From contig LS997567.1 in the NCBI GenBank assembly GCA_000469685.2, forward strand, positions 23,513,926 to 23,577,925: DNA of 64,000 bases, in the 5' to 3' direction. The position numbers and the translations under genes are program-made. The DNA is from Haemonchus contortus. Taxonomy: Eukaryota; Nematoda; Chromadorea; Rhabditida; Trichostrongylidae. The notes beneath the pieces were generated by a model, which worked only from the letters and a program-made list of their open reading frames with translations, ran no database searches and was not told where the DNA came from. Shown here one piece after another: positions 1-12,545 of the stretch; within the stretch, counting starts at the first letter, position 1, and the number at the start of each line of letters is the position of its first letter.

Positions 1-1405
1 TGTATGTATGTATGTATGTATGTATGTATGTATGTATGTATGTATGTATGTATGTATGTATGTATGTATGTATGTATGTATGTATGTATGTATGTATGTA
101 TGTATGTATGTATGTATGTATGTATGTATGTATGTATGTATGTATGTATGTATGTATGTATGTATGTATGTATGTATGTATGTATGTATGTATGTATGTA
201 TGTATGTATGTATGTATGTATGTATGTATGTATGTATGTATGTATGTATGTATGTATGTATGTATGTATGTATGTATGTATGTATGTATGTATGTATGTA
301 TGTATGTATGTATGTATGTATGTATGTATGTATGTATGTATGTATGTATGTATGTATGTATGTATGTATGTATGTATGTATGTATGTATGTATGTATGTA
401 TGTATGTATGTATGTATGTATGTATGTATGTATGTATGTATGTATGTATGTATGTATGTATGTATGTATGTATGTATGTATGTATGTATGTATGTATGTA
501 TGTATGTATGTATGTATGTATGTATGTATGTATGTATGTATGTATGTATGTATGTATGTATGTATGTATGTATGTATGTATGTATGTATGTATGTATGTA
601 TGTATGTATGTATGTATGTATGTATGTATGTATGTATGTATGTATGTATGTATGTATGTATGTATGTATGTATGTATGTATGTATGTATGTATGTATGTA
701 TGTATGTATGTATGTATGTATGTATGTATGTATGTATGTATGTATGTATGTATGTATGTATGTATGTATGTATGTATGTATGTATGTATGTATGTATGTA
801 TGTATGTATGTATGTATGTATGTATGTATGTATGTATGTATGTATGTATGTATGTATGTATGTATGTATGTATGTATGTATGTATGTATGTATGTATGTA
901 TGTATGTATGTATGTATGTATGTATGTATGTATGTATGTATGTATGTATGTATGTATGTATGTATGTATGTATGTATGTATGTATGTATGTATGTATGTA
1001 TGTATGTATGTATGTATGTATGTATGTATGTATGTATGTATGTATGTATTGTATGTACTGTATGTATGATTATGTATGTAATGTATGTATGTATGTATGA
1101 TGTATGTATGTATGTATGGTATGTATGTATGTATGTATGTATGTATGTATGTATGTATGTATGTATTGTATGGTATGTATGTATGTATGTATGTATGTTA
1201 TGTATGTATGTATGTATGTATGTATGGTATGTATGTATGTATGTATGTATGTATGTATGATATGTATGTATGTATGTATGTATGTATGTTGTATGTATGT
1301 ATGTATTGTATGTATGTATGTATGTATGTACTTGTATTGTATGGTATGTATGTACTGTATGGTAATGTATGGTATGTATGTATGTATGTATGTATGTATG
1401 TCTCA
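1..1405. repeat. TGTA tetranucleotide microsatellite
   Basis: About 1.05 kb of essentially perfect TGTA repeats, then about 350 bp in which units lose or gain single bases until the array stops at unique sequence near 1405. The left end lies outside the window. All three forward frames are open only because the unit has no stop codon; the resulting M-Y-V-C polymer is not a gene. Shorter TGTA and TGTC arrays at 6067 and 18205 sit at the start of Helitron-like elements, so this array may be the expanded microsatellite of such an element, but the typical flank is not clear at 1405. Confidence 0.97.
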
Positions 1406-1734
1406 TCCGGGTAATTCTGGGACGCCTACACAACCCTGTTTTCCTTCTGATTTGGGGTTTGTAAGGGTAAAGCAATTGTCTGTGAGCAGTTCTTTTTCAT
1501 CCGTTGCTCCCATTGTGAGGAGCTTCTCTGTTTTAAGCATTTCGTCCTAGAGTATCACATTTGTTCATATAGTGGCAAAAGTTATCCTACTGTGAATATA
1601 GAGTGCATGGGCATGCAATATAATTGAAGTATCACTTCATGAGGATAAATATCAGCAAAAGCACTAAAAGTTCACCAAACGTGATAAAATCACTATGAGA
1701 GTATTTTCTAGTCCTTCAAGGGAAATTCCATATA
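1406..1734. other. No feature recognised
   Basis: AT-rich sequence after the microsatellite. No reading frame, RNA gene or repeat that I can relate to anything else in the window. Confidence 0.5.
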
Positions 1735-2001
1735 ATGCAAAATTCCGTCCCCCATAAAACCGGAACCCTAGTCTCTCGCAAATGAAGCGTCACGCTTACC
1801 GCTACACCAAACCGCCGCTGAGCAGCAAGGTACATGTAATTTAGGTTTTCTCATATTAGGCTCCCCGAAACCACCCTCATAATTACGTTCAGAGAAACGC
1901 TAGGCAAATTCGGGAAGCAGATTTGAATTCAGCATCCAAAAACACGTCCAGCAGTGTAGGTCTCATTTCAAATGGCCACTTCGACTTGGGATCCTTACCT
2001 G
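1735..2001 (-). repeat. Solo terminal arm of the CAAGGG foldback family
   Basis: Diverged copy of the right terminal inverted repeat of the foldback element at 28313-29703. The shared landmarks are the outer end (matching CTTGGGAT..CTTCCCTTG at 29703), the ATTTCAAATGGCCACTTCGA block, and an inner stretch with GTAAGCGTGACGCTTC. No matching left arm lies upstream, so this is a solo arm or a truncated copy. Confidence 0.7.
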
Positions 2002-3239
2002 GTAAGGATATAAGGTAGATGTCATAAAAAAATCCACTTAGGAAATCCCAATACATACCAGAGGACACAAGGCCACAATTCGCTACAACGCCAGGCGCTC
2101 ACGCCAAGAAGTACATCAGCTCATTCTTGTTTTGCTCAACCGGGTGTTCTATTACGAGTCTTACCAGAATGTACTCAGAAACTCACATACTCAGAAAAAA
2201 AACTCAGAAAACTCAGAAAAGCTTTCATAAAAACAAAGAAATGGTGTTTCGAGCCTCCATTTCACACCATTTGTAAGATTTTCATTGTGATAGATAGTTT
2301 TCGACCACCCCACGTGAGGAAGTAGATGAATGAGCTGGAAAAGCTCGGTATAACCTGACTACTCACTCCAAACATATCCACCTTACCTCAACCTAGACGA
2401 CTTACTTTCAGAAGCCCACATGCCTGCTCTAGAGGTGAAAAATTCAACGATTGTTAGGAAGCCAAGTAGGCGGTAGATGAATGGATTGCGTTGCGCCTCT
2501 CTTCTTTTTGGAAGAATGACATCAGTGACGTTTTCGACTGATGGAGATACATTGTGCTGAGAAGGGTCACTATCTTGATCAATGATCTAACATTATTGTT
2601 GTAGTTATATTGTGTTGAAAGCACCGACTGAATTTTCTCAAACTTTTCCAGACACCCAAATACACATCCGCCGCCCAATGGCTATCCCTCATCTGGCGGT
2701 TCTGGTCATATGTAGCTAATTGAACTTCTCATCAATGGCATTTCAAGAGGAATAAGTATAGCTATGTTCCGAAAAGAGCATAAGCAGTAGCCATGGATGT
2801 AAAAATGTAAAATGTAATCTTATGTAAAAACTTAATGTAATCTAATGTAAAAAAAGACAAGTTTGATGAATCTTATTTCGTTACCATATTTATTGGTACT
2901 GTCAACTCGCCGTCCCGAGCCGGTTTGAATCATACAAACTGACGCCTGGAGGTATTATAACTTCATGCTGCATTGTGACACAGGCATATGGGTACGTGCT
3001 TGATCTCGCAAAACGATTTGAGTTTGAAGATTTGAATTTGGATTTGAATCTAGCATGACATTATTTGGACTACATCTCATCATACAAAATCAGCTGATAT
3101 ATTCAGATAAACATTCCGCTTCGTGGTTGAAATATTAAATTTTCTCGAACTTTCTAAAATCGAATCAACAATTTCCATTCCTTGCAACTTTAGCATTATG
3201 TTGTATAACTACATGGTGCGCCATAAATATGGTAATAAA
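2002..3239. other. No confident gene; one weak exon candidate on minus strand
   Basis: AT-rich sequence with no recognisable product. Minus-strand 2586 to 2406 is open, begins after an AG and ends at a good donor (GTAAGT at 2405-2401). It would encode a short peptide ending in a hydrophobic stretch. The acceptor lacks the usual nematode T-rich tract and I cannot match the peptide to any family, so I do not call it a gene. It lies downstream of the DYRK-type kinase exons on the same strand, but its peptide does not look like kinase sequence. Confidence 0.25.
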
Positions 3240-3809
3240 TTAAAGGCACCTATTCACGAAAAAAAGTTATTGAGTTCTTACCTTATTAATACTCAGCGGC
3301 CCCCATGGGTTGTAGAAGGGTCCTTCTCACTCCCGCAATTTCGACGTCCAGGGCATAGTGGCGGGCCCGTTGTTGTCGTAATTCGCATCTCCGCCCCTCG
3401 ACCGATGTCACCTTAGACGAGTGTCGAGACGACACAGTGTCATGAAATCGCGTCAGGACCCACCCTGAATTGCAAATTGGCAAATTGCCAGAGACGCAAT
3501 GTGTTGTCTGCTATTGCATTGCGTCTCTGGCAATTTGCCAATTTGCAATTCAGGGTGGGTCCTGACGCGATTTCATGACACTGTGTCGTCTCGACACTCG
3601 TCTAACGTGACACCGATCGTCTCTAACCGACGCTCTCTCAATGTGAAACTCGTCCAACCCCCTTTCCAGCTCTTTTTTCGGCCCTTTGTAATTCTTTTTG
3701 TTCATCGTTTTTTGCGCTTTTTTCGTTGTTATCGCTTCATTCTAGAGTAGTTCTATCAATTCTCGTCAAAGAAGGGTACCCTAACTTTTTTGTGAATAGG
3801 TGCCTTTAA
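3240..3809. mobile_element. Palindromic TTAA-flanked MITE
   Basis: Flanked by TTAA at 3240-3243 and 3806-3809. The element ends are AGGCACCTATTCAC and its reverse complement. Near its centre is a second, nearly perfect inverted repeat of about 100 bp per arm (about 3399-3501 and 3517-3619) around a 15-base loop. It has no transposase and so depends on enzyme supplied in trans. Relatives are at 18964-19119 and 42838-43034. A TTAA target duplication is the hallmark of piggyBac-type transposases; that family assignment is inference. Confidence 0.85.
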
Positions 3810-4190
3810 CTGGGTTGCAGAAAGAGCAATTCATTTTGACACATTGTGAATTTATGTGAGCTATTCACCATGCACAGTATATATAAACAAAACGAACGAG
3901 CGATTATTCGATATGACCGTCTCCTGTGCTGATCATAGCTCGAGGACAGTACAGTATTCATCAACGGCCCACGACAGATTTCTCGAGGAATACCAGTATG
4001 GGCTCTCTTCAGCGATTTCTGGTAAGCTACAACTGTACGTATTTGGAACGCAGGGCTCCCTTTTGAGTGTGGACAATACACACCAGACCAATGGATTGCG
4101 GTCCCGAGGATTCTTACGCCAGGGATAGAATCGCGAGTACCAGTACCAGATCCTTATTTCATTTATTCCATTTACAAAGAGGGTTTCCGG
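3810..4190 (+). other. Unidentified candidate first exon (3914-4021)
   Basis: A TATA-like sequence (TATATATAAA) lies near 3880, an ATG follows at 3914, and the frame stays open to a consensus donor (G/GTAAGC) at 4021/4022. The predicted peptide is about 36 residues, rich in Ser, Tyr and Glu, and matches nothing I know. The opposite strand is also open across part of this stretch. It could be a small host exon or chance. Confidence 0.2.
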
Positions 4191-4211
4191 AGATCAGGTG
4201 TGATCGGGGTC

Positions 4212-4268
4212 TTCAGAGCTCAGAGTGCACCTGTGTGGTGGAAACACAGGTGCACTCTGAGCTCTGAA
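4212..4268. repeat. Perfect 25-bp stem hairpin
   Basis: Arms 4212-4236 and 4244-4268 are exact reverse complements separated by the 7-base loop GGTGGAA. The stem contains nested GAGCTC and GTGCAC palindromes. It is not an end of any element I identified. It could be a microRNA-like hairpin, a tiny MITE core or a replication-generated palindrome. Confidence 0.8.
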
Positions 4269-5351
<1,083 letters not shown>

Positions 5352-5416
5352 TCAAATGATCACACAAAATCAACGAAGCCATATGTACATCTTGTTAACG
5401 TATAGGAAGAGAATCA

Positions 5417-6027
<611 letters not shown>

Positions 6028-6066
6028 TCCTTACTATATATAATCCACAAGTTTGGTGTGTCTGTT

Positions 6067-6109
6067 TGTATGTATGTATGTATGTATGTATGTATGTATG
6101 TATGTATCT
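6067..6109. repeat. TGTA/TCTA microsatellite inside copy A
   Basis: About ten TGTA-type units followed by TCTA units and TTTG, immediately after the shared TATATAA start of the element. Same position as the TGTC array in copy B at 18205 and the CA-rich array in the minus-strand relative at 10818. Confidence 0.95.
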
Positions 6110-6589
6110 ATCTATCTATGTTTGTTTGTATGTCACACAATCCGGTTTTACCTGAAAAATCACCTTTAGAAGTCGGGACAAGTTCGGGATGGGTGGGGCC
6201 CAAGACAAAATTAATAGAGCACATACGAGCTCTGCAGAGCTCCGCCCACGGGGGGCGGGGCACGCGCCGGGATGGGCGGTGCCAACAGTCAAACATCTTA
6301 TTTTTGCTTCGAAAAAGTCCAGACACCGGGGAAAAATGTTCAAAGGTGGGGATTGGGTCAAGAAAACAGGCGGTGGAGACCCACGCGCTGTGGGCGGAGT
6401 TTTCTCAAAATGGGCGGTACTTTTTAGATGTGTTCATAACTCGATTCAATTAAGGCGCAGAGGCCAGGAAAAAAATAAAAAGAGTGAGCAAGGCCTTATG
6501 CGTGCTGAGCATGCATAAGTATAGCGAAGCCCCGCCCACGGGGGGCGGGGCGTGCGTTAAGGTGAAAGCTACTTTTCAAAAATGAGTGT

Positions 6590-8060
6590 AACTTCGTTCG
6601 GAAACGTTCTGGGATGCGGCCAAAAGGTATCAAGGTGTAAAAGAACAAATGTGGTCAAATCCCAGAAGTGGGCGGAGTTGGCACTAAAGTGGGCGGGGCA
6701 TAGATCAAAAATTCATAACTCTATTCAGAAACGTTCTGGGATGCGGCAAAAAAGTATTAAAGTGTAAAAGAACAAATGTGGTCAAATCCCAGAAGTGGGC
6801 GGAGTTGGCACCAAAGTGGGCGGAGCTTAGATCAAAAATCTATAACTCTACTCAGAAACGTTCTAGGATGCGGCAAAAAGGTATCAAGGTGCAAAAGAAC
6901 AAAAGTGGTCAAATCCCAGAAGTGGGCGGGGCTGGCACCAAAGTGGGCGGAGCTTAGGTTAAAAATTTATAACTCTGTTCAGAAACGTTTCGGGATGCGG
7001 TAAAAAAGTGGTAAGGTGTAAAATAGCAAATGTGGTCAAATTTTCAAAGTGGGCGTGGTTGGCACTAAAATGGGCGGGGCTTAGGCAAAAATTTATAACT
7101 CTATCCAGAAACATTCTGGGTTGCGGGAAGAAAGTGGTAAGATGTAGTAGAACAAATGTGGTCAAACCCCAGAAGTGGGCGTGGTTGGCACTAAATTGTG
7201 CGGAGCTTAGATTAAAAATTTATAACTCTGTTCAGAAACGTTCCGGGATGCGGCAAAAAAGTATTAAAGTGTAAAAGAACAAATGTGGTCAAATCCCAGA
7301 AGTGGGCGGAGTTGGCACCAAAGTGGGCGGAGCTTAGATCAAAAATCTATAACTCTACTCAGAAATGTTCTAGGATGCGGCAAAAAGGTATCAAGGTGCA
7401 AAAGAACAAAAGTGGTCAAATCCCAGAAGTGGGCGGGGCTGGCACCAAAGTGGGCGGAGCTTAGATCAAAAATCTATAACTCTACTCAGAAATGTTCTAG
7501 GATGCGGCAAAAAGGTATCAAGGTGCAAAAGAACAAAAGTGGTCAAATCCCAGAAGTGGGCGGGGCTGGCACCAAAGTGGGCGGAGCTTAGGTTAAAAAT
7601 TTATAACTCTGTTCAGAAACGTTTCGGGATGCGGTAAAAAAGTGGTAAGGTGTAAAATAGCAAATGTGGTCAAATTTTCAAAGTGGGCGTGGTTGGCACT
7701 AAAATGGGCGGGGCTTAGGCAAAAATTTATAACTCTATCCAGAAACATTCTGGGTTGCGGGAAGAAAGTGGTAAGATGTAGTAGAACAAATGTGGTCAAA
7801 CCCCAGAAGTGGGCGTGGTTGGCACTAAATTGTGCGGAGCTTAGATTAAAAATTTATAACTCTGTTCAGAAACGTTCCGGGATGCGGCAAAAAAGTGGTA
7901 AGGTGTAAAATAGCAAATGTGGTCAAATCCTCAAAGTGGGCGTGGTTGGCACTGAATTGGGCGGAGCTTAGATTAAAAATTTATAACTCTATTCGGAAAC
8001 GTTCTGAGATGCGGGAAAAAAGTGGTATGATACAGTAGAACAAATGTGGTCAGATCCCAG
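6590..8060 (+). repeat. 127-bp minisatellite with higher-order structure
   Basis: About twelve tandem units, recognised by AAACGTTCTGGGATGCGG at about 6602, 6730, 6855, 6983, 7108, 7236, 7363, 7488, 7617, 7742, 7870 and 7996 (spacing 125-129). Each unit also carries GTGGGCGGAG and CTTAGATCAAAAAT. Units 3-6 recur as units 7/8-11: the stretch from 6959 to about 7270 reappears at 7593 with an offset of 634 bp (five units), while 6776 recurs at 7283 with an offset of about 507 bp (four units). The difference is one extra duplicated unit near 7410-7540. The reading frames across it are by-products of the repeat. Confidence 0.95.
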
Positions 8061-8815
8061 AAATGGGCGGGATTGGCACTGAAGTGTTCAGGGCTTACAT
8101 TAAAATTATTAAGTCTCCTCAGATGCGTTTTAGAACGAGGGAAAAAGCTGTCTGGAGGTAATAAAAGTAATGTGGTTCGAAGTCTGGAGTGGGTGGAGTT
8201 TGCAAAGAGAGGGGCGGAGCTAAGATCAAAAATTTATACATTCGTCCTTCACACTAACCCTGACCACATAGGTGTACAACTAGGGGATACCCCTAAACTC
8301 TTTCAAAGATTAGGCTAAAAATTTTCTAAAAGTTTGTATCCATGTTTCCACACACAATAGTCCCTTCTACCAAGAGCGAATGACTACATTAACTGTAGAC
8401 CTCATGAAATAAATTCTACAACATCCCCGGTCATACAGGCGCATACCCTGTAAAGACGTGTGAATCCCTACAACTACCGAAAGGGGCCCTCCTTTTAAAG
8501 TTAGCGCCCATGGCCACACAAAGCCCAATTCACACAGCATTTCTTCGACTACTTGGACTGCAGAGGTATTTGATTTGTATTCATCGGAGTACTCCTTATG
8601 GCCACACACGGCCCCATCTCACTTCCCAAAAAAACGATGGCCGCTCCAGAGGTGTCAGGGAAGAGGAAGTTAGGAAGAGAAGAGGAGGAAGGAAGAAGGG
8701 AAGAAGAAGGAAGAATCAGATGATAAAGTTCTGTAATGAAAATCAGAAGCTCATGTGGTTCCGTCCCTAATGGCTAGAGCCCCTAGCGCACGCAAGAGCG
8801 TGCTTAGCCGCCTTG

Positions 8816-10299
8816 TAAAAAACAGAAATTGAAACTTCAGAATGACTTTCCCAAAAACTTTGTGCCCAAAGTTCATTCGCCCAATGAATTCATTAGATAT
8901 GCGAACCCGTAACATAGATATCAAGCTTCGACGTGGCGTATTGGTAGCGCTCACAGGCGGTGGAATAGTGTTTGCTCCTCGTTATTGTTGCGCAGTGTTC
9001 CTTTGCTCCAATGAAGGTTTTCGACATCTTTCCTGATGATTGTTCAACTAAACGCCTTACTCCTGCCTCTATTTCGCTTGTCGCACCTATTCAAAACAGA
9101 TTGTTTCAAAACGTGAGTTGTATGAATCTATTTTATTCCAAATTTAAGAAACATGTAGCAAAAAGACGTGGGATATGTATAAGATGCTTGAGAGCAACTC
9201 AAAATTGATAAGCAAACTTGAAAAAAAAGTGTGAGGCGTAAGATTTGTTCATACCTTGTGCACGCTGCTTCTCTACAACCGGAGAATGAAACAGTTCATC
9301 GCGTCAAGATTGAATAATTGTTCGTTTTTACAGACATTTCAAACTTTTTGAAGAACGTGGTGCACAAAACATCCCATGTTATTGTGACAAAACCTCAAGT
9401 ACATTTTCTCTCCGGGGAATACTCTATCTCATCTCTGGCATCTTTCTGTTTAATGCTTCTCAGACTCCAAAATAACATAGAGTCATGCAATTCACGTGCA
9501 GAATCATTCTGTCTTGAATAGGTGACAATCGCAAATAAAAGCAAAAATGAGGCGTTCGTCAGAAAAGATTTCAGAAGCCTCCAATGGACCGAAAGAACAC
9601 TGTGCAAAGATTTTGACGATGACGGGGAGCAAACCTGCATCTTCTGCCTGTAATGCGTGATCGCTACCACTATGCCGTGCCGCTTAATATAGAATTAACG
9701 AGTGCGCATACCCATTTATTGCGGTGAGCGAATTTCGGTCCCATTAATTTTCTGGTGATCCAGTTCGCATCAGTTTCCATATTCATGAACACCATTCAAC
9801 ACTATCGATTTGTCTGGTTCTCCGTTTCAAGTCCCTTGGTGCAAACTATCCTTCCCTGATTGGTGCGCTTGCCTTGGCATTGCAACATGACAGCGCGTTG
9901 GTAAACCACCAACCCGTCAATCCGTCTTTCACGCGTTCAGCAGAAACGTCTGGTTTGGCTAATGAAAATTTCTAACAAGAAGTGAATAGAGGTCACAATT
10001 ATAATAGCTAACCCTATTTCACGTTGAATATGTGTACATAGTGTGACTACGATGGTTTGATAAATTTTCAGTCGGGTCGTGGGCTGACGCCGGGCTCCCC
10101 TCCTTTTCGTGCTAAAATGGCCTCCCCGCCTACACCTTTTCCAAATTTGGAGCCTTCCAAACACAAACACCCAACACAATTCGTGCGCGCCCCGTCAATG
10201 GACAAACCTCACTAGGTTCTGTGTGTTCGAGTAAGTCGATTTATTTCCGATCCATTCAACCTTGGTTTTGAAATTTCAAATCCAAATTAACATTTTTGC
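8816..10299. other. No gene called; exon-like stretch near 9395-9670 on minus strand
   Basis: Mostly unrecognised sequence. Minus-strand 9670 to 9395 is open for 91 codons. It contains a peptide block (T-Y-S-R-Q-N-D-S-A-R-E-L) that recurs in diverged form on the minus strand near 43690-43630 (T-Y-S-R-L-N-G-S-V-R-E-L). The rest of the two frames is only weakly alike. They may be paralogous exons or two copies of an old repeat; I cannot name a family. Confidence 0.35.
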
Positions 10300-10993
10300 C
10301 CGCGCCTCGCCTCCTGTGAGCGAAGTTCAGTCCTGCCGCCCGACATAGGTGCTCGCATCCTGCCGCCTGCACTCCTACCAAATTTGAACGCTTTAGGTTC
10401 AAATTCAAGTTATTCACATAAACCCCGCCCCTTGCGGGCAGAGTCCGGTCCTGCCACCCACCATAAGCGTTCCTATCTTGCCGCCTGCACTCCTACCGAA
10501 TCTGAACGCTCTGGGTCCACGGGGACTGGAGTCATGATTTTCCGCACAAACCCCGCTCCCTGTGGGTAGAGTCCGGCCCAGCCACCCATCATATGTGTCC
10601 CCATCCTGCCGCCTGCACTCCTACCAAGTTTGAGCGCTTTAGGTCCACGGGGACAGACGTTATGACTTTCCGCTCAAACATTTATTTCGCACAAACCTTG
10701 ACCTCTGTGGGCGGAGTCCGGCCCCGCCACCCACCATTAGTGTTCCTATCCTGCCGCCTATATTCCTATCAAATTTGAACTCTCCAGGTCCACGGGAGCC
10801 GGAGTTATGAATTTCCGTCACATACACATACACACATACACACATACATACACATACACAAACACACACACACACACAAGCACACACACATACACTTACA
10901 AACACACACAAACAGACACACACACAGATTCACACACAAACACACACAGGCAAACCAACAGACACTTTTAGCGCGTTATATATAGTAGGATGG
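10300..10993 (-). mobile_element. Helitron-like element, GC-rich minisatellite subfamily (partial)
   Basis: Read on the minus strand from about 10993: a start TCCTACTATATATAACGCG like those of copies A and B, then TGTCTG and a TG/CA-rich microsatellite (10955-10818). ACGGAAATTC comes directly after it, then about four tandem units of 119-146 bp down to about 10300. Each unit has a GGTGGGTGGCGGGG box and a GTAGGAGTGCAGGCGGCAGG box. A 3' hairpin was not found. The 5' layout is the same as in copies A and B while the minisatellite differs, so the two subfamilies share a 5' module. No protein is encoded. Confidence 0.6.
10818..10955. repeat. CA-rich microsatellite (TG on minus strand)
   Basis: Interrupted CACACA/CATACA repeat of about 140 bp, at the position taken by TGTA or TGTC in the sister elements. 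Confidence 0.95.
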
Positions 10994-11800
10994 TACGTGC
11001 CTATCCCGTCATCGAGTAGTGAGGAGCGGACTGTAGAAGATTTGTGCCTTGACGCTACGACATTCACTAGTCGTGGGTTAAGAGTTGGGTGACGTGAATC
11101 TAGAATATGAAATCCACTACCTTTTCGCGCAAAGCATTCCCCAGCCTGAATAGCAACAGCCAACTTTGGCTCCCATGCAATCGCCGGGACACTGGAACCC
11201 GAGTTCAACTTCGCCACTATCGTAACATGGGGCAGAAAATGCTAAGAATGCAACTGTTGATTCAAAGCCGCCTATGGCTGAAAGGTTCATAAAACCGGGG
11301 TCATGCTGACGATAAATTCCACCCATATATCCAACTTGAAACTAACCGAGCATTAAAACATTCGCCATCTTTCAGTATATAATCATTATTCTTGTCATCG
11401 TAACCATCATTATGAGGGCCTCCTCTAAATCGAAAGTTGACAAATATATCGATAGACACAATTTAACGAAAAGTGAAGGACCTGCTTGATTTCTGCCGAT
11501 TCTTATTTTCTCCGCCTTCGGAAACTGCCGGAACGACCATAAGGGAAGCCGGTGGGGCATTCGTATCAAAGTGAGGCAAACTAAAAGTCTTTCAATCATC
11601 AATCAGCTGAGAGCTCTTTAAACACACTGAGTGACATACCAAGCGAGAGAGGTTTTCTCAAAACCAAGTTTCATTGAGAGAACATCGTTTGTCGCAACCC
11701 GTAGCATTTATATATTTCCACGGCTGCTCTCGATATACCTCGGCATAATGTCGAAGTAATTTTATTGGTATAACTCCTCACGAGGTCCACGATACCTTGG
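10994..11800. other. No feature recognised
   Basis: Unique AT-rich sequence. Short open frames overlap on both strands, but none has a recognisable product or splice signals that I would trust. Confidence 0.4.
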
Positions 11801-11808
11801 TGGCTTAA

Positions 11809-11834
11809 GTTTCGGCGAAACGCCTTCTTTGGAG
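11809..11834 (-). ncRNA. Degenerate hammerhead-like motif, minus copy
   Basis: On the minus strand: a purine-rich strand with AAGAA, a 4-bp GGCG/CGCC stem with a 3-base loop, then GAAAC. This is the order of a hammerhead ribozyme core (CUGANGA, stem II, GAAAC), but the CUGA part is degraded to CCAA, so it is unlikely to be active. Penelope-like elements are known to carry hammerhead motifs, and Penelope pieces lie at 17.5 and 49 kb. The block around it matches 12115-12190 in inverted orientation. Confidence 0.3.
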
Positions 11835-12133
11835 CTTGGAAGGATGGAAGCAAATCTATAAAGTTATTCTGGTCACGAATCCAAAAATGAACCGGGAGGA
11901 GTGGGTGTCAACGCGCGAACTCACACCCTATATAAAGTTTGCCTTCGATCGTGAATTTTGAACTCGAGACAACCGATCTACGTCGCTCAAGAGGGTCGGT
12001 TCCGTTAATCAGGGCGGTACGGTATATTTCACTTACCTAGGATTAAGTGATAGTTAAGTTGGTCTCGAAGATATTGTGGGGTGTCAAGATGTTTGATCAG
12101 GTAACTTCATGAATTTGCTTCCGTCTTTTCTGG

Positions 12134-12159
12134 CTCCGAAGAAGGCGTTCCGCCGAAAC
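12134..12159 (+). ncRNA. Degenerate hammerhead-like motif, plus copy
   Basis: CCGAAGAA, then a GGCG/CGCC stem with a UUC loop, then GAAAC. It is related to the inverted copy at 11809-11834; both translate by chance to a similar A-P-K-K-A-F-R-R-N peptide. The essential U of CUGA is C here. Stems I and III are not convincing, so this is a sequence resemblance, not a shown ribozyme. Confidence 0.3.
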
Positions 12160-12239
12160 GTGAGCCATTCAGCTATTGTGAATCTCGTGTGTAATAATAT
12201 CAATGAAAACTTCGACATTTGAACATTTCCACAAGAATC

Positions 12240-12545
12240 TATTATCACCAAATGGCAACTTATTCACGCCACCTTTCATTCGCTTGAAATTATTGGATAT
12301 CAGCTAGGTGCACATCGATAAAATCACTACGAATTTTACATTTGAGACTCAAGCTTTTGATTTTTCCCGACTAATGAATTCCACAAGTATGGTTTTTAAG
12401 GGTTTGTATTTGTATCTGTGCAGTAGCAAAAACTTCGGGAGATGATTCGCTAATGACCGGGATGCCCATGAATTGGTGGTCTGCAGCACCTTCTTTGCAA
12501 AAAGGAAGTCTCAGAAGGTAACCTACAGCAGTTTAGGGAAAGAAA
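12240..12545. other. No feature recognised
   Basis: Sequence between the hammerhead-like motif and the LINE remnant. The endonuclease part expected upstream of the LINE reverse transcriptase was not recognised here. Confidence 0.35.

Larger units (their letters stand above)
6028..8815 (+). mobile_element. Helitron-like non-autonomous element, copy A
   Basis: Starts with TCCTTACTATATATAA, a start shared with 18187 and (minus strand) about 10993. A TGTA/TCTA microsatellite follows, then a unique module with the words AAGTCGGGACAAGTTCGGGA and a GC-rich AGCTCCGCCCACGGGGGGCG box. Next comes a 127-bp minisatellite (6590-8060) and a 3' region of about 750 bp closely matching copy B. It ends in a short hairpin (GCACGC..GCGTGC near 8788-8802) about 10 bases before the end. 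There is no protein. Microsatellite plus minisatellite core plus 3' hairpin is the plan of Helitron-like DINE/HINE elements. The class is inference; the family relationship is seen directly. Confidence 0.65.

Noticed and set aside
4..1550. Long open frames over the TGTA array
   Set aside because: The repeat unit lacks stop codons in every forward frame; the product is a pure M-Y-V-C polymer with no start context or domain.
6590..8060. CRISPR-like array
   Set aside because: The units are contiguous 127-bp tandem repeats without distinct spacers, in a eukaryotic transposon context.
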